NCBI GenBank assembly: GCA_950295325.1
Contig: OX485803.1
Location: 68,775,554-68,839,553 of the forward strand
DNA: 64,000 nt
Direction: 5' to 3'
Origin: Polytrichum commune
Lineage: Eukaryota > Streptophyta > Polytrichopsida > Polytrichales > Polytrichaceae
The translations under genes and the position numbers were made by a program. Numbering within the stretch: the stretch's first letter is position 1; every line of letters begins with the position of its first letter. A model generated the notes under the pieces. That model worked only from the letters and a program-made list of their open reading frames with translations, made no database searches and was not told where the DNA came from. This document shows positions 1-11,457 of the stretch, piece by piece.

Positions 1-273
1 CATCTAAATAAATAAAAACACCGCAACTTAAATCACACCACTCATTATATATAATTCCCAAATTCACATTTAGAGGACGTTATTGTATATCTCCAAAAAA
101 TGTAAAAATTATGTGTCTTGAATAAAATCCACCTTACATTTTCTCACACGTGGTTTTCTATATTTTCGCGATGCCCGCCCCTAAAATACGTGAATTTTTT
201 GAGATCCTTTCATCAAAATACTTTATAATTTATTAATAACTTGTTAACATGGGCATACTGAACCTTGGAGAGC

Positions 274-580
274 ACTACACTAAATGTTGCATTTAACATC
301 ACCAATTCTATTTGTGTTGATCAATACTAATTGTAAACCGCTCGTGCAATGTCACCAACATAAATGTAAACCTAACATTATTCGCATTCCTTGTCAAAAG
401 AAGTTGGGCATTATAGATTTGCAATGTTGCAAATACTAGCACATACTAAGTGATTTTCCATCCAAATTCCAATCTTCTATGGCAACACATTACATAAAAC
501 TTGGATGCAAAACATACCAAACTTTGTTACAATATTAATTTGACATTTGGATGCACTAAAAGTAAGTTGGGATGACATCC
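274..580 (-). mobile_element. Partial copy of MITE family M1
   Basis: The block is the reverse complement of the right half of the element at 6,564-6,945. It shares the tract around 'accgctcgtgcaatgtcacc' and the end 'ctacactaaatgttgca'. The other terminus is missing or unrecognisable. The rest of the first 1.4 kb is AT-rich and shows nothing else I can name. Confidence 0.5.
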
Positions 581-1416
581 AAGGGTGGACTCTCCATTGG
601 AAACCTAAAAGACGTGTGTGGGTGATTATGAAATAAAACCCCTTATATATGAAAAGTTTATATTAAAAAAACAAATGTATACGTACTAACGATGGGCTAG
701 AAAGTAGACTCATGTATTTATACTAAGTTTTCAATTTAATATGATAAATGCCTCCCTACATACACAAAATGTAAATCATGAAATAAATAGGCCCCAGACG
801 TATCGGGGCCTCAAGGGGGGCCTTAAGACTATATGAGCTCCCCATTGGCTTTTTCCCTATGACCATGTGTAATAGTGGCATGAATGACCCGTACAACCAT
901 TAAATATGCTAGACTCAACGACTATAATATTGTAAGATTAATGCTAATTAGCGTACCATGTGACATTTGAAAGGTTTGGTAAAGTTGGGTTTTCATTCTT
1001 GTGGGTTTTTGGGTTTTTGTTGTTCTCTGGGGTTTTCTTGTTGATGGTGCTAGGTTACATGTTGAGTTGTGTTTGCCGTTGATTTCTTTTTATTTGGGGT
1101 GAGAGATGAGGTCGCATAGTTCAGTTGAAGCAGTTTCATTAGACAAATGGTACAATGAGAAAGGATTTCTTTCTTTGAGAGCCATATTTCTCTCTCACTC
1201 TAACTGAGAAAATTTCTTGGCTACTATGATCAATGCTATTGTCTAGCGCTCGATTCTTGAATGTAATTGAATTTTTTTTTGTCTTCACAGTGTGTAGAAT
1301 TTGACCTCATTCATTTTTAGAGAAAAAATGAGAGGTTGACCTTGTAACTTTAAGACATCAAACAGGCACTTCGTGAATATCTTGCTAACAACCAATATTT
1401 GCTATAAACTATCACA

Positions 1417-1640
1417 TGCAGCAATGAACGGGGAGAACCGAGTTACATATGAAATGGTTGAATTTGGGAAACAAACAGTTGAAGTTCAAGACTTCATGAA
1501 AATTACCAATCATTTTAGAGGAATTTAGAGAAGATACCTCAAATTAATAAAGAAACACAAAAATATGTCAACATGTACCTGTTTGTACTTGGAAACACTA
1601 GGATCTCGCCCGATTATGCCCAGGAATCTTCGGAGACATT
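1417..1640 (+). repeat. Dispersed repeat R1, copy 1
   Basis: This is a roughly 220-bp repeat. It shares 'ttgaagttcaagact', an 'aaattaataaagaaa' tract and 'cttggaaacactagga' followed by 'gattatgcc' with copies at 6.25, 9.32, 23.3/24.55, 24.74 (reverse) and 59.2 kb (reverse). It looks like one end of a non-coding mobile element. The class is not evident from the sequence. Confidence 0.55.
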
Positions 1641-2128
1641 GGCATGCAACTGTTTAAGTAATGAAATAAAAAATGATGAGAATTGATGTCAGAATTGCAC
1701 CTTCTGGTGTGACACCATACAAATGTACCTTTGTCCGTTGTACCTGCTCAACATCAAAAAAGTATGAATTCATCTCAGTTGAAGTTATTTGCAATGGCAC
1801 TTTTGAAGCAGATTCCTTGCTTGCTAGAATAGTGATCGTTTTCGTTCAAGGAGTATTACTCCCCAACGTATTCAGCAAGCTTCAGATTTAGTTCTTTCTG
1901 TGCACAAGCAACTTGCCATGGATTGGGAAAGGTAACTTATTCACTTGCCAAGTCCAACTAATCAGGTAGCACTCTTAAATTGCTTGGTGACAGCGTCGTA
2001 GCCAGCACGGGAAATCTGAAAGTGTTCACATGTTTCTAAAACATCCATTGGTTTTATGTGTTCACCGACCTTATATATCCAAGTATTTACTGGCAATTTT
2101 CACTCCTACTGCTTCTAACTTTGGCTCT

Positions 2129-3163
2129 TCACAAATAATGTATACTTTCTGCATACGAATACATGGACGCAAGAACTTTACTAGTTTCTAATTGGACTTC
2201 TTTAGAGCAACACAAATGTTTCTTAGAACCATTTTGTTTGTTTAACAACTGAATGTTGGTCACAGTTGCAGGCACAATGATTGACTTGGCTAAGTGCAAT
2301 TGCCGTTTGGCATATCCTCCTTTTAAACCCAGTTGCGATAGGTCTTTCCTCTCTTGCAAAATAACCAACTGGAGTTTTCAGTAATCTCGTCAGACACAAC
2401 TCCCTACGCCTTAGCATTGCCCTTGTCCATTTCAACTCAAGATTCATGTGAGCAAGTTTCTTTTCCTGTGATTGTGACAAGATTTCTAGCTAAATCCACA
2501 TTTCAATCTCCAACTGCAACCGTTTCTCATTTTTCTTATTAATTCTTCTGTTTCTCACTTGATGTTTGCAGACACTTTTTCTCCTCCTTCACACATGATT
2601 CCATGACTTTCAACACTTCCTTATGATGTTGCGTTGCTCGATCGCTAGCTTGCAACTCGGAGTGAGCGACTTGTAGGAGTATGCTTGTTTCCATTGCACT
2701 ATGGATTGTTCTTTGAGTATTTTCTCTCATCACAAGAACATCACGTTCAGCCACTCTTACGAGACATTCAATTGAAGGATTTGAACGATTTAGGCTCTAG
2801 ACGTAATCGAGGAGTCTGTTTTTTTTTTCCATCACCTACGACTACAGTAAACTACTCACTGAACGAAAGCTTGGAAGCAAATTTGACTAAGAATGTCAAA
2901 GGATATATGAAACCATTTGTCCACATGTTTATATTTCTTGCACCACGTTCACGAAGATTGGAAAGTTTGATATCAGTGTCTTCTCTTGAAGGATTCAAGA
3001 TTGACTTATCAATAGTGTAGGGCACAAGCACAGTCAAGTACACAACTTCACTACCTTGCATAGGTTTAAGTGCAAGTGATTCAAAACTATATACTAACTT
3101 TGAATTTTGTGAAGGGAAAATCATAAACATTTGAATAACACATTGATCTACAAAGCCAAGCAA
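2129..3163 (-). pseudogene. Degenerate minus-strand coding relic, family unknown
   Basis: Three adjacent minus-strand open stretches (3163-2852, 2754-2539, 2480-2223) read as plausible protein in different frames. They include a charged, coiled-coil-like segment at 2754-2539 (…RENTQRTIHSAMETS…) and a Leu/Arg-rich segment after it. Frameshifts and stops separate them. I do not recognise the family. It could be a transposon accessory protein or chance open frames. Sequence from 3.2 to 4.6 kb is AT-rich with no supported gene. Confidence 0.22.
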
Positions 3164-4620
3164 TTTATGTTGACAAGTGTTTTCTCAAGAAAAGTCTACA
3201 TATTCTGAAAAGATGGTGCAAGTAGTGTGCAACTAGATATATTGGACACGTAAATGTTTAAAATTTGGTTAAAACATGATAAATTACTTTAAATTGAATA
3301 TTTTCAAATTTTTGTAATGATGCCCTCAAGTTTATGTTTATACAAATATGAAAAAAATCAAACTTCAAAATATTTAAGGTCATGAAATCTACATCCAAAA
3401 CCAGATTCGGCCATTACCTTTTGAGTCGTATTTTTAATGATAAGTTTTAAAGATCTCGTCTTGATATTCTATATTTGAATACTTAACATAACAATAGAGG
3501 GCGCCATGAAAGAAATCCCAACTTAAACAACACTTTGCTATTGCTTCTAGGCGATTGACCAAAAATTTATGGATTTAGTATACTAGAGCAGGCAACCATT
3601 CAAAGGAAAATGTCAGTGCCAATTGTGAAAGGCCAACAAATCTATAAATTAAAAATGCAATTTGACAAAAGAAATTGCGGAAATTTAAAGTAGAATGGCA
3701 AAAGAAATGGCGGAAGATTTTAGTAACTAGCATGAACAAATAGGCGGCAACAATTGAGGTGGCAATTTGCAATGATGGGAATTTCCAATGGTTTGGTGTG
3801 AGTTTCGTAGGAGCCATAGGATCATTTTCAAACGGAAGACTCAAATGCTTTTGAAACACTTGCCCACCCACCCAATGACAACAATGGATGACAACTATAA
3901 GTCGGTTGAAACTAGCACATCTCTTGTCAATTTTTTTATGTAAACCTTAGGACCCCCTTTTGTAAAAGCGCATTTATTTCAAATAACTTGACAGTCTTTT
4001 TGAATGTACACACTAGAGAAAAACAATACCACTCCCTTATGTCTACTATGTAAGTTGATGCCTGAATGATACCCCTTCTTACACACACATTAGTTCATAC
4101 GTGGCATGAAGAATCCACCCCCCGGGATTGTAGATAAGAGAGGGAAAAAGTCTTCCAATGGATCCAAACATTGTTCGGAGAAATCATCTAAGAACACTTT
4201 GCCAAGTGGGAAGGAATTCTAGCACCTCCTCCGCAACAAGATTGGATTGAGATGAATAACAAGGTGCTTAACCAAGCTCCACACCCTCAAATCAACTTGG
4301 TTAAATACCTCATTTTGAACAAGTACATCGCTTGTCGCCGAAACGCATGGGAAGGAAAGCACTTTGGGCTTATTAAAACCTGCCTCACTAGGAACTTTGG
4401 TCAGACAATAATTGTGCGTTTAACACACCTCTTTACATTCGGTATGCACATGAGGGACGCCTTCAATGTCTTTACTGGTCGTGCAGAGACACAATTCTTT
4501 TGACGTTAAAAAATGTATGCCTTTACATCGAACAACAATGTTAAAGTACTCCAACAAAGAAATCCTAAACAATGTGAAGAATGTTTTTGAGCTGGACTTC
4601 TCTTGGTACTGCACCAAGCA

Positions 4621-4790
4621 CACTCAAGCACGACACATTATACTATACTACACTATTCACACCTCACTACACTATATTATTTGCATTGCACTACACTACA
4701 TACCACACACTACAATTGCATTTGCATTTGCATTGCTTTACATTGCATACGCTTGCCATGTGTTATTCAATGATGCATTGCATGTTGTCT
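4621..4790 (+). repeat. Low-complexity ACTACACT / GCATTT tract
   Basis: Short motifs (ctacact, cattgca, gcattt) are reiterated with much degeneracy across about 170 bp. This explains the small open frames overlapping here. It is not coding. Confidence 0.6.
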
Positions 4791-5153
4791 ACTAGCACCC
4801 TCCATGTTATACACCTTCATAAACCCTAAATAATGTGTGGAGTCTATGTGGCATCTAAGAAGTCTTCCCATTTCAAACCTCGTTTACAAAAAAATTGGAT
4901 TTGTGTCCTTTTAAGTGTTCTTCACGCGGAGGACATTGGTAAAGTGTGTCCTTCAAACGTCCATTTTCTTCTCCATGCGGACCGTTGTGAATGGGCAATT
5001 GTCTAACACATTCCGTTTAATGAGTTGAGCACATAACACATATTTCGTCTTTAGGCCGGTTGGAAATGAACAAGTGGACAATGACCAACTCCTTGATTCT
5101 CTCTCTCTCCCATATAGCTCACCGGGTGGAAGATAACGTCCCCCCAATACAAA

Positions 5154-5655
5154 GGGTCACTTCACACACGAGCCAAGAGCCGTGACCATGAAATTGTGAG
5201 AGCCCAAAAGAAAGTGTCCAAAGCCATCCCAAGACACCCCAAAATCATGTAGTGTGGTCACGGACCCTCAAGTGTAGTGTGAAGCGACATGTGACCGTGC
5301 CCTCAACCAAATGCTATTTCAATGAATTTATATTCACATGGTCCTCGCACATGATAAAATAGAATAAATCAAGAGTTGTGAGCGTTCGGAGTGCCATGGT
5401 CTCTTGGTGGTCTTGTGTTAGGCCTACCTCCAAGAGGTGGTTTTTAAGAATAGTCCAAGTGACCATGAAACATGATCCATTCAATGCCACGCAGGAATCC
5501 ATGTAGACTTTACATCCATCCATCTTGCATCCACATACTCCGTCACTCCCTCAAGGGTAGTGTGAAGTGAACTTGGACCAGCACCGCCTTTTCCACCAAT
5601 GAGAGTGCTTGAAGTGTACTGGTATGGGCTCTCAGTCTCATGTGTGAAGTGGCCC
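5154..5655. mobile_element. MITE with GGGYCACTTCACACACGAG terminal repeats
   Basis: The left end GGGTCACTTCACACACGAG at 5,154 is matched in inverted orientation by the right end CTCATGTGTGAAGTGGCCC ending at 5,655. The right flank is TAA and the left flank is AAA, so the 3-bp duplication is imperfect. A second, better preserved member with TAA on both sides lies at 53,622-53,948. GGGCC-type ends plus a TAA duplication fit PIF/Harbinger-derived MITEs. The interior is non-coding. Confidence 0.6.
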
Positions 5656-6244
5656 TAACTCAAATTTGAACTTGAGTGGTCGTTAGGTGTTCATCCAAAA
5701 ACGGACACCAAAAAGACATGTGTTCAATTAAGATAAGTAATTGAATTAGACACATCCCCCTAACTTCAAGGAAACACTTTTGGTGCTTTTTCCTTGGAGT
5801 TCACATCATCGCACCTTGGTCATGGCAACAAAAGTGCCGGTCGAATGCCGAGAGCATTTTTTTGGTGGATCTAAATTTGGGCGGCTTACTCTCATCGATT
5901 AACGTAAAAGTATATATGTATACCCTTGGCATTCGACATTGGGGCAAGCCATGAGGCATCCCAATAAATCTCCATCAATAAGATAACAATTCTAGGTTAT
6001 CCATTGAAATGTAAGATTGACATTATTTTATGCTTTGATGAGCTTAGAGGCCTTGAATAGAAAATGATTACTTAGCCAATTGTCAAGCACTTGCAAATAA
6101 ACAAATCCATTAAACAACAATTTGACAAGACATAACATTATTCAATGGAGGAATCGAGTTATGTCATTTTATTCTATAACATCCCTCCGACCTCCTATAT
6201 ATGTATGGGATCCGGGGACCTTATCAGATGCACACAACGCATGC

Positions 6245-6490
6245 TAGCCAATGAAGGGGAAGAGCCAACTGCTAGCTACAGATGAACCGCTTGAGTTTGA
6301 GAAATAACCGGTTGAAGTTCAAGACTCCATGAAAATTATCCATCACTTTTTAGGAATAGATGGAACATATTTCCAATTAAAAAGACAATTGAGAGATCAC
6401 AAAATGTAACCGGTTGGAATTGGAAACACTAGGATATTGACTGATTATGGTCAAACATCTCCATGGACATTGATGTTGCACTAATTATCC
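6245..6490 (+). repeat. Dispersed repeat R1, copy 2 (best uninterrupted copy)
   Basis: This is the most continuous R1 copy. It starts near 'gccaactgctagctac', carries several CCGGTT motifs, and ends with 'ggaaacactaggatattgac'. The 'actgctag' site in this copy is the uninterrupted version of the site where a hAT-type MITE landed in copy 4 at 23,344. Confidence 0.6.
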
Positions 6491-6563
6491 TAATTAGTGT
6501 GTGTTAATATTTGGAGTTACGGTACACTATACCATCACGTGTCATGAAACTACCACATTTCTA

Positions 6564-6945
6564 CTACACTAAACATTGTATATAATGTCATATTGTATTT
6601 CATGTCGCTCTGGTAACTTTTCTAATGACACTTCTTATGGATAAATTTACAAATCTTGTCATATATTGTCATCCCAACTCACTTATCGTTCATCCACTTT
6701 TGGTATATTTTGCATCCTAACATTCCTGTAATGAAATATTGTCATGGATGATTGAAATTCATATGACAGATCACTTAGCAAGTGACAATGCTTGCAATAT
6801 TATGAACCTATAATACCCAAAAAAATCACAAGGTATGACAAATAAGTTAGGTTTACATTTAGTGTTGGTGACACTACATGGGCGGTTTACAATTAGTATT
6901 GAGCAAGACAATTGGAAACGCTAATACAATATCTAGTGTAGTGTT
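6564..6945 (+). mobile_element. MITE family M1, near-complete copy
   Basis: The element is about 380 bp, with ends of the type TA-CACTAAA…TTTAGTG-TA. It includes 'gtgttggtgacactac' and 'agtattgagcaagacaat', shared with copies at 0.27, 22.47 and 23.83 kb. The flanking TA dinucleotides fit a Tc1/mariner-type duplication. It is non-coding. Confidence 0.6.
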
Positions 6946-7109
6946 TAAGGTTGGTTCACACATGGTCCCAAGTCCTAAGTCCCAAGCCACTTGAGGTCAA
7001 TCCGTGCAATCTCAACCGTTGAGAGCATGGAAGATGGGACTTACCACTTCACACGGGATTCCAAGTCCTAACTCCCAACTATGACATGGATGCCTACATG
7101 GCAACACTT

Positions 7110-7312
7110 TTTGAAGGTGAGGCTTGGAACTTGTGTTGTGAGTTGGGTCGAGCAAAAAGCTATGCCCAACTCTCAACCCAACACTTGCGAATATTGTTGC
7201 ATAAAACAATCAAGATCCGACTTTAATGATAACTGACCATATTTTAGTGGTCACTTGAGGCTCACATGTCCGGACTTTTCCTCCATGTTGGGACTTGCTA
7301 ACATAAGTGGGA
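7110..7312 (+). repeat. Dispersed repeat, second copy at 28,865-29,072
   Basis: The two segments share a long run of similarity, for example 'ttgagcaaaaagct' (here 'tcgagcaaaaagct'), 'ataatcaagatc', 'catattttagtg' and 'gttgggacttgctaacat'. Immediately right of this copy is 'aaccggcccttag', which resembles a PIF/Harbinger terminus followed by TTA. The segment may therefore be one arm of an old DNA transposon. Confidence 0.5.
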
Positions 7313-7522
7313 CCCCGTTTGAACCGGCCCTTAGTGCCATCATAAGCCTTTTGGCTTGCCCAATCTTTAAAACCTATTTCATTCCATTGAGCCAACTATT
7401 ATACATGCAAGTTGTGCACCACCACCATTTGCCAGCCTAGATGCTTTCATCTTACGAAACCATCTATCCGACCTTAACTTATTACTTCAGTGACTGTGTA
7501 TATGCTCAATCTGTGCCCGGGG

Positions 7523-7547
7523 AAAAAAAAAAAAAAAAAAAAAAAAA
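7523..7547. repeat. Poly(A) tract
   Basis: About 24 consecutive A residues on the plus strand. It could be an old retrotransposition tail, but no retroposed gene is recognisable just 5' of it. Confidence 0.8.
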
Positions 7548-7802
7548 GGTAGTGTATATGCCAGCTGCTTCACAGTGCCAACTTGCTACGGTTTTGTCTC
7601 ACCTCTCTGGGGTTTGCTATTGGAATCTGAAAGCTTAACTTGAGTACTACGAACTTTAAGCATATGGACTCCACATAACATCATTCGGCCACGTGGGTGG
7701 GTTCCATGACCTTGGAATATGTCAATTGTATTTTGTGGGTCCTTGGAATAAATTGAGAATATTCATTCATTACACGTACATTTTAGGTTGAATTTGGAAG
7801 CT

Positions 7803-7926
7803 TGGGTGGAGTAAGGGTTCGTTTCCATGTAGGTGGCTCGCCCACCAAATTCTAGGTGGAATCTACATTCCCACTAGAATCTCGTGGGCGAGCAACCTAC
7901 ATGAAAACCTAACCCTTATACTCCCA
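7803..7926. repeat. Long inverted repeat (hairpin MITE)
   Basis: The left arm (about 7,806-7,858, containing 'catgtaggtggctcgcccac') pairs with the right arm (about 7,877-7,926, containing 'gtgggcgagcaacctacatg') with scattered mismatches. It forms a roughly 50-bp stem around a short spacer. It is non-coding and is either a foldback MITE or a small-RNA precursor. Confidence 0.65.
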
Positions 7927-8860
7927 GAATATTCACATGGAACAATGTTCATCCCAATATTAATCCATGAATTATTGTTAATATCATCACTATCATTGAA
8001 AATATTGAAAATATTGACAATATTCTTACTATATTCAAACCAACACTATTCATTATTTGTAATGGTGTCAGTTTCTTCTTATTTTCTCTATGTTCCTTCC
8101 CATGAAGGTCGTACATATGGTGGAGGCCCATGTTATTTGCTACATATAGAATGGAACTCAACCTTGTACATGAATAGCATTATGCAACTGCTTGGAAGGT
8201 GGTGGTAAATTATACAATCTTTTGTAAGTCAAAGCATGATCCCAACTTGGTATCCAAATACCATGCACGACATCATGGTCGTGAGGTCGTTGCCCCAAGG
8301 TTCTTGCCTAGAAATAAAATATATTTTCCAAAGAAAAAGGATCACGAGTCAAAGATTCATGCACAAGATAAACATGTGGTAAAACTAAGGAGGGAATAAA
8401 CGTGAATAAAGGGGGGGGGGAACTACACATGCAAACCATGGGTGTGGTAGGGGAAACATGGGAGAGGTGGTGGGCCTTGGGGTAAATGGTGTTGAGTCGT
8501 GGGAGGCCTTATGACTATGGGTATATATGCACATGGATGGCACACATGAACATGGGGTGCAAATGGGCATGGACATATGGTTGCATGGATGCATGGGTGT
8601 TGGGTTGACTTAGAATATGCATCCATATTGAATATACATTGAAACGTCCAATATGTATCCATATTTCAAATACATCCATCCAAAGGTGAAAAGCACAGTG
8701 AAGCACATTGTTCGTGGGTATTTGGTGTCACCGCTCCAATGTTGCTACTTGTCTATATCTAAGCATGTGTATGACTTATGTTAATTGCCAACAACTATTC
8801 CAACGATTCTCCACCAAATATCAAATGAACTTTCCTTTGGGTGCACTTTGATGTCCTACA

Positions 8861-9003
8861 AGAACACACTTCCCATTTGACACACACGCGGTCATTGCGA
8901 CATGACCCCATTTACATGTGTCGCGTTGAATCTATGACACGACACATGTAAACGGGGTCATGTTGCAATGACCGCATGTGTGTCAAATGAGAAGTGTGTT
9001 TTA
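8861..9003. repeat. Near-perfect 65-bp inverted repeat with a loop under 10 nt
   Basis: The left arm 8,861-8,927 (…ATTTGACACACACGCGGTCA…) is complemented by the right arm 8,935-9,003 (…TGACCGCATGTGTGTCAAAT…) with only a handful of mismatches. The arms contain no protein-coding frame of note. This is the strongest foldback structure in the left half of the window. Confidence 0.8.
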
Positions 9004-9319
9004 AGACCACTCATTTTCTTATGCACTAATTATCCCAATTAGTAAGTGTTGCAATTTGGAGTTACATAATGCAATAATTATTTATTGAGATTGTAATTTG
9101 TTAACGAGCAAAGTCATCTATGTTCTATATCTTTCAAATAACCTACTGAAGTTTTGTTAGTGTAAACTGAACTCTTCAGTAAGATGTTCTTACATTACAT
9201 AACTCCCCAATAGTAACACACACTAATTGGAATAATCATTGTGGTGACGTGGTAACTAGATGACCCAAACAAAATAAAAAAACAAACACATAAACAAAGT
9301 TGACCATGGAATTCACGGG

Positions 9320-9470
9320 GAAAACCCATCATTCTAGAGAAATTTATGAAATATGCCCCGATTCAATAAAGAAAAATTGAAAGATGCCGAAACCCTAAAC
9401 CGAAACTCTAAACTGGTTGGACTTGGAAACACTAGGATATTGACCAATTGTGCTTAAAATCATACCGGAC
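9320..9470 (+). repeat. Dispersed repeat R1, copy 3 (partial)
   Basis: It contains 'ttctagagaaatttatgaa', 'attcaataaagaaaaa' and 'ggacttggaaacactagga', in the same order as the other R1 copies. The 5' part is shortened. Confidence 0.5.
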
Positions 9471-9639
9471 ACTACTGCCACCATGTTTTCACCATTCTGA
9501 ATGGGGGACGTTTAGTCCCCCCCCCGAAATTCTAGGGGGCACCTGGACTGAAATTCCAGGTGTTGTCCGCTCGCAAGGAGGTGACTTGTTCGACCGGTCA
9601 CCGACGGACGGACGACCCACACCGACATTGTGCAGGACA

Positions 9640-10050
9640 TCCATTATGGTTGTCCTGCAGATCCGGTTTTGTAGGACAAACAACATGGTGATCCTGCAGA
9701 GCATGTTCTGCATGACAATCATTTTAGGTGTCCCTACAGAGCATGCTCTGCAAGATAACTATTTTTGGTGTTCCTGCAGAGCATGTTTGGTAGGACAATT
9801 ATTTTTGGTGTTCTTGCAGAGTATGTTTGGCAGGATAACTATTTTTGGTGTTCCTATAGAGCATGTTTGGCAGGAGACCTATTTTTGGTGTTCTTGTAGA
9901 GCATGTTTGGCAAGACTGCCATTATTGGTGTTCCTACATAGCATGCTCTGCAGGACATATATTTTTGGCGTTCATGTAGGGCATGTTTGGCAAGACAACC
10001 ATTTTTGGTGTTTCTGCAGAGCATGTTTGGCAGGATTGCCATTATTGGTG
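9640..10050 (+). repeat. Tandem array of about ten 41-bp units
   Basis: Units share 'cctgcagagcatgtttggca' followed by 'ggataactatttttggtgtt', with 5-20 percent drift. A 41-bp period is not a multiple of three, yet one frame stays open across the array. The resulting open frame (9,448-10,185) therefore looks like a by-product of the repeat. Just upstream, 9,513-9,545 holds a C-rich tract and a small inverted motif (ccgaaattctaggggg…). Confidence 0.75.
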
Positions 10051-11457
10051 TTTTTTGGCCCACCAATGAATAATCAAGAGAACATGGAATATCATATTGC
10101 CTTTGTAGATTTACAAGGTCATCCACTTTTTTGTTGTTGGTGTTGGTGGTTCATCTTCCTCTCATTTCCCTCAATGTACTTATGAGATATTTTGATATAG
10201 GTTTGTCTACAACATTAGTTATAAATGTCCCGATTGACTTATTGATGATACACTAGTCTATTTTCTTGATGCTTCTATAACATGGATATAATTGTTAAGT
10301 AGATTAAGGTAGAAAGATATATTCCCGAGTGGGTATCTATTCTTGTGACCTATAAAAGGGTTGAATATTGAGGTGGCCAAAAATGAGAGCCGCAACCACA
10401 ATTTGGAGTCGCAATTAGGTGCCACTTCGGATTCCCTCAAACCAACCTCACAAATCATGCCTACGGCCGAATGAAATGGCGGAAGAGAGGGCCACCAATA
10501 ATTATCACACATGTAGAGGAAGAAGATTTAGTTGCATTTTTGATGAGAGTGCAAGAGATAGACCCCCTTTCTCTCTTGGAGAGCTTCGCATTAAGGTTAC
10601 TATGATTACACAAGAGAGAGCCACACCTTTCATGGATGGTATTCAAGTGTAACTAGAACATGAGCATGCTTATGTGAATGGCCCTCCAAGCCTATTTTCA
10701 TAGATTTGCAGGTTTATATATTGGCCAACTACATTTTTGGAGGGCTACCCATGAAAGTTACTCATGAAAATTTTCAAATCTACTCGTAATATTTTCCCAT
10801 TTTGGGTTGCCTATGAGGAATATTATTTTTAGGCAACCCACAAATATTATGGAATTTGGAACGACCACATATAATGCGCTATGAAGAAGACCAATCTCTT
10901 GTAGGTTGGCAACAACCATGGTCATTTTTTAAAATCCGCTTCCATATTATACTGCTTGAATTAATATTTGATTAGACTACAACACCTTGATTTATTGTCA
11001 TTGGCAAAGTTGACTAGTGTGTGCAGGATAACAATAGGTTACATATTTATTTGTGGTTTATAATGCAACTTTAAAGAGGTAACTTGGCAATCAAAAATAC
11101 ATATTTTATATATATTTTGAACACACATTTTTCAATTTCCTTAGAAACTCAAAAATAAACTACAAACAACAATATATTCGTGTTACAAAATGTTGTGGAT
11201 GCTAGAGGAAAATAAAAAAATGTCAAACTAGCCCACGCAAATGAAGTGGTACCTACGATATAATGAACTGCTATTCAATGTGATCTAAAGCATAGGATCA
11301 TAGCTAAGGGGTTACTCCAAAGAGGCAAGGCACTAGGTATTGTTTTGGATGAACTCATCATCGTCCTCGTCCGCATGCAACACCACCATAAATAAGTTAT
11401 ACATATATTTGCAATAGAACATATGGTTTGTTTGCCAATAATGTTGGAGTTTTGCGT

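Noticed and set aside
9448-10185. 245-codon open frame on the plus strand
   Set aside because: Its second half is the 41-bp tandem array read through, its first half is low-complexity Pro/Gly, and no domain is visible. It is treated as a by-product of the repeat.
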